The notes below the pieces were generated by a model, which was not told the origin of the DNA, searched no databases, and was given only the letters and a program-made list of their open reading frames with translations. Both the position numbers and the translations under genes were made by a program. Positions 22,996 through 31,177 of a DNA stretch of 32,583 nucleotides are shown here, piece after piece. The DNA is from Aeriscardovia sp. (GTDB lineage: Bacteria > Actinomycetota > Actinomycetes > Actinomycetales > Bifidobacteriaceae): NCBI GenBank assembly GCA_017632535.1, contig JAGBRC010000025.1, positions 1 through 32,583 of the forward strand, written 5' to 3'. The stretch's first letter is position 1. Every line of letters starts with the position of its first letter.

Positions 22996-25900
22996 CTACG
23001 CCAGCTCCAGGCTTATCTCTAGCTTTTCTCCCAAAGCCAGCTTTGTCTCTACGGCCAAAGTCTCCCTGGAAATTTCGCCTTCAAACTTTTTAAGGGCGCA
23101 AAGCGTATCTTCAGGCGCCTTGGCCGAAAGGCGGATGCGGTCGGTAATCTTGAACCCTGCCTTTTTCCTCTCTTCCTGGACTTCGCGGATGAAGTCTCTG
23201 GCCAGGCCCTCTTCTTCGAGATCTTCGTCTATGGAGCAATCCAGGATCGCAAAACCCCCGTCCGAAAGGGGCTTGGCAAAAGTGGACTCGGGCAAAGAGA
23301 GGGTGGAAGAGAGCGAGTACTCGCCCTCGAAGAGCGAAACCCTTTCCCCGCCGGCGAAAACCGCTACAGATCCCCCCTCTTCTTCCCAGTCTCCGGCCTT
23401 TGCGGCCTTTATGACGGCTTGGACCTTGCCTCCGAGCCTTGGGCCCAGGACCCTGGGGTTCAAAGAGAGCCTCTTTTCGACCTCGAAGCCTTCCGCTTTG
23501 GCCTCGGGAAAGTCCAGGAAGGAGACCTCCTTGACGTCAAGCTCCCTTTCAATCACTCCCTTAAACCTTTCAAGGCCTTCCTTTTTAGTGACTACCGCAA
23601 GCTTTTTAAGGGGCTGGCGGACGCGGATGTTCTGCTCCTTCCTTATGGAAAGGGCGAGAGAGACTATCTCGCGGGCCGCATTCATGTCCCCTTCAAGCTT
23701 GGGGTCGCTCCAAGATGCGAGCGAAGAAGCCTCGGGCCAATCTTCGAGGTGCACAGACTCTCTTGCGGTAAGGGACCTGAAGATCGCGTCGGCCTCAAAG
23801 GGGAGGAGGGGGGCTGCCGCCTTTGAAAAAGTTTCCAGCACCGTGTAGAGGGTGTCGAAAGCGGCCTTGTCCTCTTTCCAGAACCTCTGGCGGCTGTTTC
23901 GTATGTACCAGTTGGTAAGGCAGTCTATAAAGTCTCCAGCGGCCTTGCAGGCGTCGCTTATAGAAAAAGCGCCCAGGGCCTTGTCGATTTCAAGGACGGC
24001 AGAAGAGAGGGAAGAGAGGATGAAACGGTCAAGCTCTGTCAGATTTTCCCCTTCTTTCACCCTTTGCGCCCTGTACCCCTTTTGGCCATCGCAGGCGTTG
24101 GCGTAGAGGGCGAAGAAGGAATAGGCGTTCCAGAAGGGGATGAGGACCTTCCTAGCCGCGTCCTTTATGCCCTGGGAGGTGACTATCAGGTTGCCGCCAC
24201 GGAGGATGGGGGAGCTCATCAAAAACCACCTCAGTGCATCCGAGCCAGATTCGTCGAAGACTTCAGATACGTCCGGGTAGTTTCTCAGGTGCTTGCTCAT
24301 CTTGTTGCCGTCAGATCCCAAAACTATCCCATGGCACACTACGTTTTTGAAGGGGATCTGCCCGAAGAGCGCCTCGGTCATGACGTTTTGCACATAGAAC
24401 CAGCCGCGGGTCTGACCGATGTACTCCACCACAAAATCCGCCGGAAAGCGGGAAGAGAACTCCTCCCTGTTTTCAAACGGGTAGTGCTTTTGGGCAAAAG
24501 AGATGCAGGCCGAATCGAACCAGACGTCCAGGACGTCTTTGACCCTGCGCATTTCGCTCTTGCCAGTGGGGTCGTCGGGGTTTGGGCGCACGAGATCGTC
24601 CACCCAGGGCCTGTGCAGATCCACTTGCCCGGCTTCATTTCTAGGTAGGCGCCCAAAGTCTTTTTCGATCTCTTCCAGAGAACCGTAGACGTCCACTCTG
24701 GGATAGGCGGGATCGGTCGAGACCCAAATGGGGATGGGGGTCCCCCAGTACCGGTTGCGGGTAACCGACCAGTCCCTCGCCCCTTCGAGCCATTTTCCGA
24801 ACTGCCCGTTTTTGACGTTTTCCGGAATCCAGTTGATCTTTTGGTTGCCTTCGAGGAGCTTGTCCTTTATGGCCGTCACTTTCACAAACCAGCTGGAGAC
24901 GGGCTTGTAGATGAGCGGGGATCCGCACCTCCAGCAGTGGGGGTAGGAGTGGACGAAGTCTTTGTCTTCCACCAAAACCGCCCGCCTGTCTTCGGCAATC
25001 CTGGAGAAAGGCCCGGAGGCCGTCTTAAAGTCCCGGATGATTTTGGAGGAGGCTTCAAAAACCCCAAGTCCCAGGTAGTCTTTGACAGGCTCTCTGAACT
25101 TGGCGGAGGGATCGGTGACGTCGAAGGGGAAGATGCCGTGGGCATGGATGGTTTCCATGTCGTCTTCCCCGTAGGGAGCCTGGTGCACTATCCCGGTTCC
25201 GTCTTCCTGAGTGACAAAGTCCGCCGTGTACACCTTCCAGGCGTTGGGGCCGGGAAAATAAGGGGCCGCAGGATCCTGCAAAAAGTCTGTAGGGGGCCAG
25301 TACTCCCACCCCTCCATGTCTTTGCCTTTGACGACCCGCTCTATTTTTGCCTCTCCCAGGGCCTTCGCGTAGGCTGTGAGCCTATTTTTGGCTATCCACA
25401 CACACTTTCCCGCTAGGGGCCCCTTTTGGCACCTCACCTTTGCGTAGTCTATTTCGGGTCCCACGACCATGGCGAGATTGGAAGGGACGGTCCAAGGGGT
25501 CGTGGTCCAAAACAGGAGGTAGTCGGGGGAGTTTTTTAGCTTTACCGCAACTGAGACGGTCCTGTCCTGGCGGGGCCGGTAGACATCCGAATCCATATGG
25601 AGCTCGTGGTTGGAAAGAGGAGTCTCGTCTACAGGGCAGTAGGGCAAAACCCTTTCGCTTTCGTAGATGAGGCCCTTTTTGTAGAGCTCTTTAAAGGCCC
25701 AGATGACCGATTCCATGTAGGGAAGGTCCATGGTCCTTATCCCGCTTTCAAAGCTCACCCACCGGCCCTGCCGGTTTATATATTCTTCCCACTGGGAAGA
25801 GTACTTTAAAACGCTCTCCCTGCACTTCCTGTTGAAGGCGGCCACTCCCATTTTGTCTATGTCGGCCTTCGAAGTGAGGCCCATCTCCCTTTCGGCCTCG

Positions 25901-26211
25901 AGCTCTGCCGGAAGGCCGTGGGTGTCCCAGTTAAAAACCCTTTCGACTCGCTTCCCTTTCATGGTCTGGTAGCGGGGTATTACATCTTTGGCGTATCCGG
26001 TCAAAAGGTGGCCGTAGTGCGGAAGACCGTTGGCGAAGGGAGGGCCGTCGAAGAAGACAAAGTCCTGCGCCCCCTCCCTCTCTTTAAGGCTCCTTTCAAA
26101 GATCTTCCCCTCCCGCCAGTAGGATAGGACTTCCTTTTCCATGGCGGGAAAATCCGGTGTCTTTGGAAGGCCTTTGAATGCCAGAGGATAGAGCGGGCGC
26201 GCGTTTTCCAA
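22996..26211 (-). CDS. ileS: Isoleucyl-tRNA synthetase, type 2
   Basis: This 1071-residue class I synthetase charges tRNA-Ile. The HIGH region is PPFANGLPHYGHLL (HYGH) and the KMSKS region is GNKMSKHLRNYPD, both in the eukaryote-like (type 2) form; type 1 has HIGHA and ends in a zinc domain. The editing (CP1) domain is present (TTPWTVPSNLAM, GTGIVHQAPYGEDD). The anticodon-binding domain follows (LTNWYIRNSRQRFW). Type 2 enzymes are typically insensitive to mupirocin, as known for bifidobacteria. The start is TTG 26211, six bases after AAGGAG; no ATG fits. Upstream, 90 bases separate it from the SRP RNA, with AT-rich TATAGT repeats on the minus strand as possible -10 boxes. No T-box structure was seen there. 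Confidence 0.97.
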   Translation of the reverse strand: MENARPLYPLAFKGLPKTPDFPAMEKEVLSYWREGKIFERSLKEREGAQDFVFFDGPPFANGLPHYGHLLTGYAKDVIPRYQTMKGKRVERVFNWDTHGLPAELEAEREMGLTSKADIDKMGVAAFNRKCRESVLKYSSQWEEYINRQGRWVSFESGIRTMDLPYMESVIWAFKELYKKGLIYESERVLPYCPVDETPLSNHELHMDSDVYRPRQDRTVSVAVKLKNSPDYLLFWTTTPWTVPSNLAMVVGPEIDYAKVRCQKGPLAGKCVWIAKNRLTAYAKALGEAKIERVVKGKDMEGWEYWPPTDFLQDPAAPYFPGPNAWKVYTADFVTQEDGTGIVHQAPYGEDDMETIHAHGIFPFDVTDPSAKFREPVKDYLGLGVFEASSKIIRDFKTASGPFSRIAEDRRAVLVEDKDFVHSYPHCWRCGSPLIYKPVSSWFVKVTAIKDKLLEGNQKINWIPENVKNGQFGKWLEGARDWSVTRNRYWGTPIPIWVSTDPAYPRVDVYGSLEEIEKDFGRLPRNEAGQVDLHRPWVDDLVRPNPDDPTGKSEMRRVKDVLDVWFDSACISFAQKHYPFENREEFSSRFPADFVVEYIGQTRGWFYVQNVMTEALFGQIPFKNVVCHGIVLGSDGNKMSKHLRNYPDVSEVFDESGSDALRWFLMSSPILRGGNLIVTSQGIKDAARKVLIPFWNAYSFFALYANACDGQKGYRAQRVKEGENLTELDRFILSSLSSAVLEIDKALGAFSISDACKAAGDFIDCLTNWYIRNSRQRFWKEDKAAFDTLYTVLETFSKAAAPLLPFEADAIFRSLTARESVHLEDWPEASSLASWSDPKLEGDMNAAREIVSLALSIRKEQNIRVRQPLKKLAVVTKKEGLERFKGVIERELDVKEVSFLDFPEAKAEGFEVEKRLSLNPRVLGPRLGGKVQAVIKAAKAGDWEEEGGSVAVFAGGERVSLFEGEYSLSSTLSLPESTFAKPLSDGGFAILDCSIDEDLEEEGLARDFIREVQEERKKAGFKITDRIRLSAKAPEDTLCALKKFEGEISRETLAVETKLALGEKLEISLELA

Positions 26212-26299
26212 TTCCTTCTCCTTAAATTAAAGATTAAAGGGCGCAAAAGCAGGTGGTTACTATATAAGACTATATAAAAAAGGGGGAAGAGATTATAAA

Positions 26300-26387
26300 A
26301 AAACCTCCGCGCACCTGCCAGGGTCCGCCTGCCCTTGCTGCATTTCTGCCCTGGGGGGGTTCAGCGGGATGGCACCGCGCGGAGGCC
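26300..26387 (-). ncRNA. ffs: Signal recognition particle RNA, small bacterial type
   Basis: On the minus strand this region forms one long hairpin. Terminal arms CCTCCGCGC (26377-26385 read in reverse) and GCGCGGAGG (26304-26312) pair. The apical domain IV reads CCAGGGCAGAAATGCAGCAA, matching the SRP pattern AGG-stem-GNRA-stem-AGCA, with GAAA as the tetraloop. The preceding TGAACCCC is also typical of actinobacterial SRP RNA. A seven-T run (26303-26297) ends the transcript. The RNA binds Ffh to target membrane proteins to the translocon. Confidence 0.92.
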
Positions 26388-26392
26388 CTCTC

Positions 26393-26421
26393 AGTATAGC
26401 AGACATGCCCATGTCTTACAA
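26393..26421 (-). promoter_or_regulatory. Promoter of the SRP RNA gene with palindromic spacer
   Basis: On the minus strand, TTGTAA (26421-26416) and TATACT (26398-26393) are separated by exactly 17 bases, and transcription would start near 26387. The spacer is almost entirely the palindrome AGACATG-CC-CATGTCT (26401-26416). The -35 box read on the other strand is part of TACAAT (26417-26422), a candidate -10 for glf. Confidence 0.7.
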
Positions 26422-26446
26422 TTTTGGTGTAAAGAAAGGGGAAAAA

Positions 26447-27595
26447 GTGAAAAAATACGACCTGCTCATAGTGGGAGCCGGGCTCTTTGGGCTGACTATT
26501 GCCCAGAGGGCGGCAGAAGAGGGGTTCAGCCCCCTGGTTATAGACAAGCGCCCCCATATCGGAGGCAACGCATACTCATACTTTGACAAAGACACGGGGA
26601 TTGAAATCCACAAGTACGGGGCGCACCTTTTCCACACCAAAAATGAAAAGGTATGGGAATATGTGAACCGCTTCTCTTCTTTCACAAATTACCGCCACCA
26701 CGTCTTCACCCTCCACGAGGGCAGGATTTACCCTATGCCGATAAATCTGGGAACGATAAACCAGTATTACTCGGCCGCCATGAGCCCCAAGGAGGCGGAA
26801 GACCTCGTAGAATCTAAAACTGAGGGCGCAGCAAAGGACGCGAAGAACCTTGAAGAGAGGGCGGTGGCCCTAATAGGTCGAGACCTTTACGAAGCCTTCA
26901 TCAGGGACTACACCTACAAACAGTGGCAGACCGACCCAAGGCAACTTCCGGCCTCTATCTTCACCCGCCTCCCCATCCGCTTCAATTACGACAGCACCTA
27001 TTTTTCGGACCCTTACCAGGGTCAGCCCAAAGAGGGATACTGCGCGCTATTTGGAGCGATGATAGAGGATCCCAAGATCGAAGTTCGCTTGGAGTGCGAC
27101 TACTTTGAAGACAAATCCCTTCCCAAAGGACTTCCCACCGTCTACACAGGTCCTTTGGACAGGTACTTTGGCTACCGCTTCGGAATCCTGGGGTGGAGGA
27201 CTATAGACTTCAAAGAAAAGCGGTACGATCTTAAAAGCTTCCAGGGGTGCTCGGTTTTAAATAAGTCCGATCTTTCCGACCCTTCCACAAGATCTATAGA
27301 GTTTAAGGCCTTCAACCCCGAAAGGAAGGAAGTATTCGAGAGCCAGAAGACCGTAGTCTGGGACGAGTACTCTAGGTTTGCCGGGCAGGGAGACGAGCCT
27401 TACTACCCCATAGGTACTGAGGAAGACAAAGAGATTTTGGCCAAATACCTGGATGCCGAAAAGGGAGAAAAGAACGTAATCTTCGGAGGAAGGCTTGGGG
27501 AATACGCCTACTATAACATGGACCAGACCATAGCCTCGGCCCTGGAAACCTTCAAAAAGAAGGTGCTCCCGATGCTTAAAGACGGGAGAAAATAG
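26447..27595 (+). CDS. glf: UDP-galactopyranose mutase
   Basis: This 382-residue flavoenzyme interconverts UDP-galactopyranose and UDP-galactofuranose, the donor for galactan. The N-terminus KKYDLLIVGAGLFGLTIAQ is the FAD-binding Rossmann motif. HIGGNAYSYFDKDTGIEIHKYGAHLFHTKNEKVW is split over residues about 39-72, and YTGPLDRYFGYRFGILGWRT and LGEYAYYNMDQTI are family signatures, including the arginines and tyrosines of the substrate site. The start is taken as GTG 26447, behind AAAGGGG, giving the normal family N-terminus; an ATG at 26411 would add 12 unusual residues. The 3' end overlaps the convergent glycosyltransferase gene by 20 bases. The neighbouring wzm, wzt and glfT genes show that it feeds galactofuran synthesis. 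Confidence 0.96.
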   Translation: MKKYDLLIVGAGLFGLTIAQRAAEEGFSPLVIDKRPHIGGNAYSYFDKDTGIEIHKYGAHLFHTKNEKVWEYVNRFSSFTNYRHHVFTLHEGRIYPMPINLGTINQYYSAAMSPKEAEDLVESKTEGAAKDAKNLEERAVALIGRDLYEAFIRDYTYKQWQTDPRQLPASIFTRLPIRFNYDSTYFSDPYQGQPKEGYCALFGAMIEDPKIEVRLECDYFEDKSLPKGLPTVYTGPLDRYFGYRFGILGWRTIDFKEKRYDLKSFQGCSVLNKSDLSDPSTRSIEFKAFNPERKEVFESQKTVVWDEYSRFAGQGDEPYYPIGTEEDKEILAKYLDAEKGEKNVIFGGRLGEYAYYNMDQTIASALETFKKKVLPMLKDGRK

Positions 27596-29477
27596 CGTCC
27601 CAGCTCTTTAAAGAGCCAAGATCCGCCTCCCTGTAAGCCCGGGAGAGCGGCCTCCAATTTTTCACAAGCTCCCCTGTCAGGCGGATATTTTCAAAGTAGA
27701 GTTTCCTAAAGAGGGGAGCATTTTTCTTTAAAAACCTTGCCTTCCCTTTTCCGTCATACACTTCTGCCGCGGATTGTCCTGCGAGGGAGAGCCAGGAATC
27801 TGTAGAACTTATTTCCTGGATGCCGCCGGATTCTATCGGGAGGGCAGCATTCAAGAGTCCTAGGGCCGCCCTTTTGGCCCTTTGCCACCTTGGAACTCCG
27901 GCGGGGTCTTGGACCTGGTAGGAGGGAAGGGGGAGCTGAGAAGGAGAAAGCAGCGGGGGATCGATAGAATGCCTGAGATCTTCGGCTTCCTTCCTCTTTG
28001 AACCCTGGCTGCACAAGATTGTTTCGGGACCCGAGATCAGATCTTTAATGGCCAGATTTCTCAATGCCATAGATGCATATTCCATGCGGATTCCGAGGTT
28101 GCTCTGATCGCGCAGCGAAGCTTCAAAGACGCCAGAGGGAGAATCTTTGTAGAGGAGGGCCGTAAGGAAGCGGTTGCGCTCGGCAAAGTACTCCACCCAA
28201 CCCCGCGTCTGATCCTTGAGGTGCCAGGCGGGATGCCAAACAGCGGTCCCCGGAAGTGAAATCGAGGGAATACCCGCATTTTTCGCTCTGAGGCCGTATT
28301 CGATGTCGTCAAACTTTATGAAGATGGGAAGCGGCAGACCTATCTTCTCCACGGCTGTGCGGGGAATAGAACAGAGCCACCAGCCGTTGTAATCTTCCCC
28401 GCAGCGCCTGTGGAGGCGCGGGCTTTCTCTGAGAGGGAGGGCGGAAAAGTCGTGGTTGTAGCCAAGATCCAAAGCGGGAGCATACCAGATTTTTTCCCAG
28501 TTTATGACTTCTCCGAAGGTGAAAAGGGAAGAGGGGGAATCTGAGTGCAACATCCCTGCCCCGACTATGACGGGAGAGGAGCAATGCTTTTGAAACTCAT
28601 CAATCCTCTCCAGCGTCTCCCCCTCCGGGAACGCATCGTCATCCATAAGGACGAAGTACTCGTCTTCCCCCTTCATGGCCTCCCGCATGCCCCGGGCAAA
28701 GCCCCCGGCTCCCCCCAGGTTTTTCTGCCTTATGTACTTCAAGCCCGGAAGCGCCCGGGCAGCGGAGGCAAAAGCCGGATCTTTCATGGCTGCAGAAGAA
28801 CCCTGGTCGATGCAGAAAACCTTTTGGACGCTTCCGGCCCTTCCCGCCGCTCCAATCGCCCTGGCAGCCGAGCGGGGGGAATTGAACGTAGCTATGCATG
28901 CGTCCTGCCGGGCCTTTGCAAAGGAGGCCGGAACCTGCCAGGAAGCTCCGTCAAGAATCGAAGCTTCCTCGGCGTGGATGTCCAGCCAGAGGTATCCCCC
29001 TTCCGCCATGCCTCCGATACCAAAAGCCGGAGAAAAGGAGGCATCTCCCTCAAAGGGCTCTCTCCAGAGTCTGGAATCCCTCCCGGCTGCGTCGCTTTTC
29101 CAGACCTCCGACACGCCTTTTCCCGATACGGAAAAAGACAGTTGGACGTACTTTACATCCGTAAATCTTGCCCAGTACCCTGCCGGGAAGGCATTGAAAA
29201 ACGTGCACAGGCTCACGGCATGTGCGGGATTGATTCCTAGCATGCGCCTTCCGCCAACCCAAAAGCCATTGAAAGTAGGCAGGGGAATATGTTGGAAGGC
29301 TCTCCTGGCTCCTGGAGTTGACAGACGGAGGGGGCGCGCTGCCAGAGAAGGGTCAAAGAGCTCCTTTTTCTGTACAGGATGTGTCCAGTCAAGGGCATAG
29401 AGAGGGAGGATGGAGAGATCCGCTCCTCGATCGGATGCAGGAAAAACTATCCTAGCCGCCTCTTCCCACTGCCTCAT
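27576..29477 (-). CDS. glfT: GlfT2-like galactofuranosyltransferase
   Basis: The 633-residue product matches mycobacterial GlfT2 (637 residues), which adds alternating beta-1,5 and beta-1,6 galactofuranose units from UDP-Galf on a lipid-linked acceptor at the inner membrane face. An N-terminal beta-sandwich (FNGFWVGGRR...SFSVSGKG) precedes the GT-A domain. The GT-A domain shows YIRQKNLGGAGGFARG, the metal-binding LMDDDAFPE, NGWWLCSIPR, the catalytic-region FIKFDDIEYGLRAKNAG and WHPAWHLKD. The C-terminal 200 residues are helical. The start is ATG 29477, behind AGGAGAAGAA, and overlaps the wzt stop as ATGA, so the two are coupled. No GlfT1-type initiating transferase is in the window, so it may lie further right or elsewhere. 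Confidence 0.94.
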   Translation of the reverse strand: MRQWEEAARIVFPASDRGADLSILPLYALDWTHPVQKKELFDPSLAARPLRLSTPGARRAFQHIPLPTFNGFWVGGRRMLGINPAHAVSLCTFFNAFPAGYWARFTDVKYVQLSFSVSGKGVSEVWKSDAAGRDSRLWREPFEGDASFSPAFGIGGMAEGGYLWLDIHAEEASILDGASWQVPASFAKARQDACIATFNSPRSAARAIGAAGRAGSVQKVFCIDQGSSAAMKDPAFASAARALPGLKYIRQKNLGGAGGFARGMREAMKGEDEYFVLMDDDAFPEGETLERIDEFQKHCSSPVIVGAGMLHSDSPSSLFTFGEVINWEKIWYAPALDLGYNHDFSALPLRESPRLHRRCGEDYNGWWLCSIPRTAVEKIGLPLPIFIKFDDIEYGLRAKNAGIPSISLPGTAVWHPAWHLKDQTRGWVEYFAERNRFLTALLYKDSPSGVFEASLRDQSNLGIRMEYASMALRNLAIKDLISGPETILCSQGSKRKEAEDLRHSIDPPLLSPSQLPLPSYQVQDPAGVPRWQRAKRAALGLLNAALPIESGGIQEISSTDSWLSLAGQSAAEVYDGKGKARFLKKNAPLFRKLYFENIRLTGELVKNWRPLSRAYREADLGSLKSWDAIFSRL

Positions 29478-31177
29478 TTCTTCTCCTTCTCGGCTTCAGC
29501 TTTAGCCACTATCTCATCGTTTACTCGGTTCAGCTCGTCTATGAGCCTCACTTCCTCTGTGGAACCCGTCATTTCGCTCATCTCTTCTTCCGTGAGTTTG
29601 ACATCGTCCAAGGTGATCTGCGCCACCTTTCCGCTGAGATCCACCCCCGCCAGGCGCCTAAGGACCCCCGGTGCTATCGGCACCACCCTTTCCACGCCTT
29701 CAGCCTTCTGGCGCCTGAGCTTTTCCAGTTTTGTCTCATTTACGATCCGCTGACGTATAGTTTCTATTTCTTCAATTCTTTCCAGTAGTTCAGCCCTTCG
29801 GCGCTCCAGCGGATCTCTTGTGCGTTCCTCTCTCCGCCTGGCCTCGGCCGTGACCTGAGGCATGCCGGGGCGCCACCCGTTCCACTGCAGGGTCTCCACG
29901 TCATCCGACTTGGCGGTTATTACAGTGGCCCTATCGGAAAGAAGGGCGTAATCGGCGTTCCTGGGATCTCGCACGATAAACGAGCAGGCATTATCCCCGG
30001 TGGCCACGCCCACCATTTCGGTAAAGCCGTCGTCTTTGACGGAGGGAATCCTGAGAGAGGTATAAATTGTAAATTCTCCATTGTTGAAGAGGTTCACGGG
30101 AAAACTGAAATACACCGTATTCCTACCGTGCCGAGTCATTCTAAAAGTCTTGGCTCCGCTATCATAAGTTATTCCTCCGCGCCTCACATCGTTTATGGCT
30201 ATGGCGAGGTAGAAGTCAGAGTCCTCGTTGAACTCATACTCCACCCCGAAAACAAACTTTTCGTCGCTTCCTATCAGGGGCTTTGAAACAGCAAAAGTGC
30301 GCAGGACGGGGCACCTCTCGCTCAGGCCTTCCGGCCATACTTTCCCGTTCTCTCTTTTGGCATTGCGGGCGGCAGCCATTTGTCTGTCGGCTTCGAGGTT
30401 CAGGAGGGTATACTCTTCGGCCACGGCATTCTTATCTCCAATAGAGGCGATCTTCCCCTCTTTTATCAACATCGCCCTCGAGCAGTAGCGCTTCACGGCA
30501 TTCATGTCGTGAGTGACCAGGATTACAGTCTTTTCAGGATCTTTTTTTATCTGTGTAAAGTAGTCGTCGCACTTTCTCTGAAAAGACTCGTCCCCCACGG
30601 CCAAAACTTCGTCCAGGACCAAAACGTCAGCCTGGGCCTTCACTGCAACTGAGAAAGCGAGGCGCACCTGCATTCCGGAGGAGTAGTTTTTGAGCTTTTG
30701 ATCCATAAAGTCTTCAAGCTCGGCAAAAGAGACTATGCTGTCGTACATGGCATTCATTTCAGCTTTGGAAAATCCCAGCATGGCTCCGTTAAGGTAGACG
30801 TTTTCCCTGCCTGTCAGCTCCGGATTGAATCCGACGCCCAGCTCGATAAAGGGCACTAGCCTTCCCTTCACCGACACCGATCCCTTATTGGGATAATAAA
30901 TCTGAGAGATGATCTTAAGAAGCGTAGACTTCCCGCCGCCATTTCTCCCAACTATCCCGAAAAACTCCCCTTTATGTACTGAAAAGGTGATGCCTTTGAG
31001 GACGTGCTGCGTCTTGTAGCCACGCACGCCTTTGGTCCAGTTGATTACGGCCTGTTTGAGCCCTGTGGCCTGCTCGGTAGGGAGCTTGAAGTCCTTGTAG
31101 ACATCCTTACAAGTGAGCACGGTGGGGGCATCCATGAATGGGAAGGACTCCTTGGCCCCTTCGGCCTTTTCTTCCAT
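29474..31177 (-). CDS. wzt: ABC transporter ATPase for polysaccharide export, with long C-terminal extension
   Basis: This 567-residue ATPase drives export of a lipid-linked glycan together with Wzm. The nucleotide-binding domain (to about residue 235) has Walker A GRNGGGKST, signature YSSGMQVRLAFSVA, Walker B VLVLDEVLAVGDESF and H-loop VILVTHDM. It is followed by a beta-rich domain at about 260-420 (VLRTFAVSKPLIGSDEKF, NNGEFTIYTSLRI) that resembles the carbohydrate-binding Wzt_C module. A further charged, coiled-coil-like region (RRREERTRDPLERRRAELL and the final 100 residues) comes last. The mycobacterial galactan exporter ATPase is only about 270 residues, so this extension is notable. The start is ATG 31177, seven bases after GGAGG and sharing one base with the wzm stop; a GTG just upstream is too close. 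Confidence 0.93.
   Translation of the reverse strand: MEEKAEGAKESFPFMDAPTVLTCKDVYKDFKLPTEQATGLKQAVINWTKGVRGYKTQHVLKGITFSVHKGEFFGIVGRNGGGKSTLLKIISQIYYPNKGSVSVKGRLVPFIELGVGFNPELTGRENVYLNGAMLGFSKAEMNAMYDSIVSFAELEDFMDQKLKNYSSGMQVRLAFSVAVKAQADVLVLDEVLAVGDESFQRKCDDYFTQIKKDPEKTVILVTHDMNAVKRYCSRAMLIKEGKIASIGDKNAVAEEYTLLNLEADRQMAAARNAKRENGKVWPEGLSERCPVLRTFAVSKPLIGSDEKFVFGVEYEFNEDSDFYLAIAINDVRRGGITYDSGAKTFRMTRHGRNTVYFSFPVNLFNNGEFTIYTSLRIPSVKDDGFTEMVGVATGDNACSFIVRDPRNADYALLSDRATVITAKSDDVETLQWNGWRPGMPQVTAEARRREERTRDPLERRRAELLERIEEIETIRQRIVNETKLEKLRRQKAEGVERVVPIAPGVLRRLAGVDLSGKVAQITLDDVKLTEEEMSEMTGSTEEVRLIDELNRVNDEIVAKAEAEKEKK

Noticed and set aside
26212-26299. Possible regulatory leader for ileS
   Set aside because: The 90 bases are AT-rich with TATAGT repeats but hold no T-box or clear attenuator; only a tentative promoter can be stated.
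26366-26385. T-box-like motif TGGCACCGCG on the plus strand upstream of glf
   Set aside because: It matches the T-box consensus by letters, but the region is the reverse strand of the SRP RNA, with its own promoter, GNRA loop and terminator. glf is not an amino-acid gene and no specifier stem is visible.
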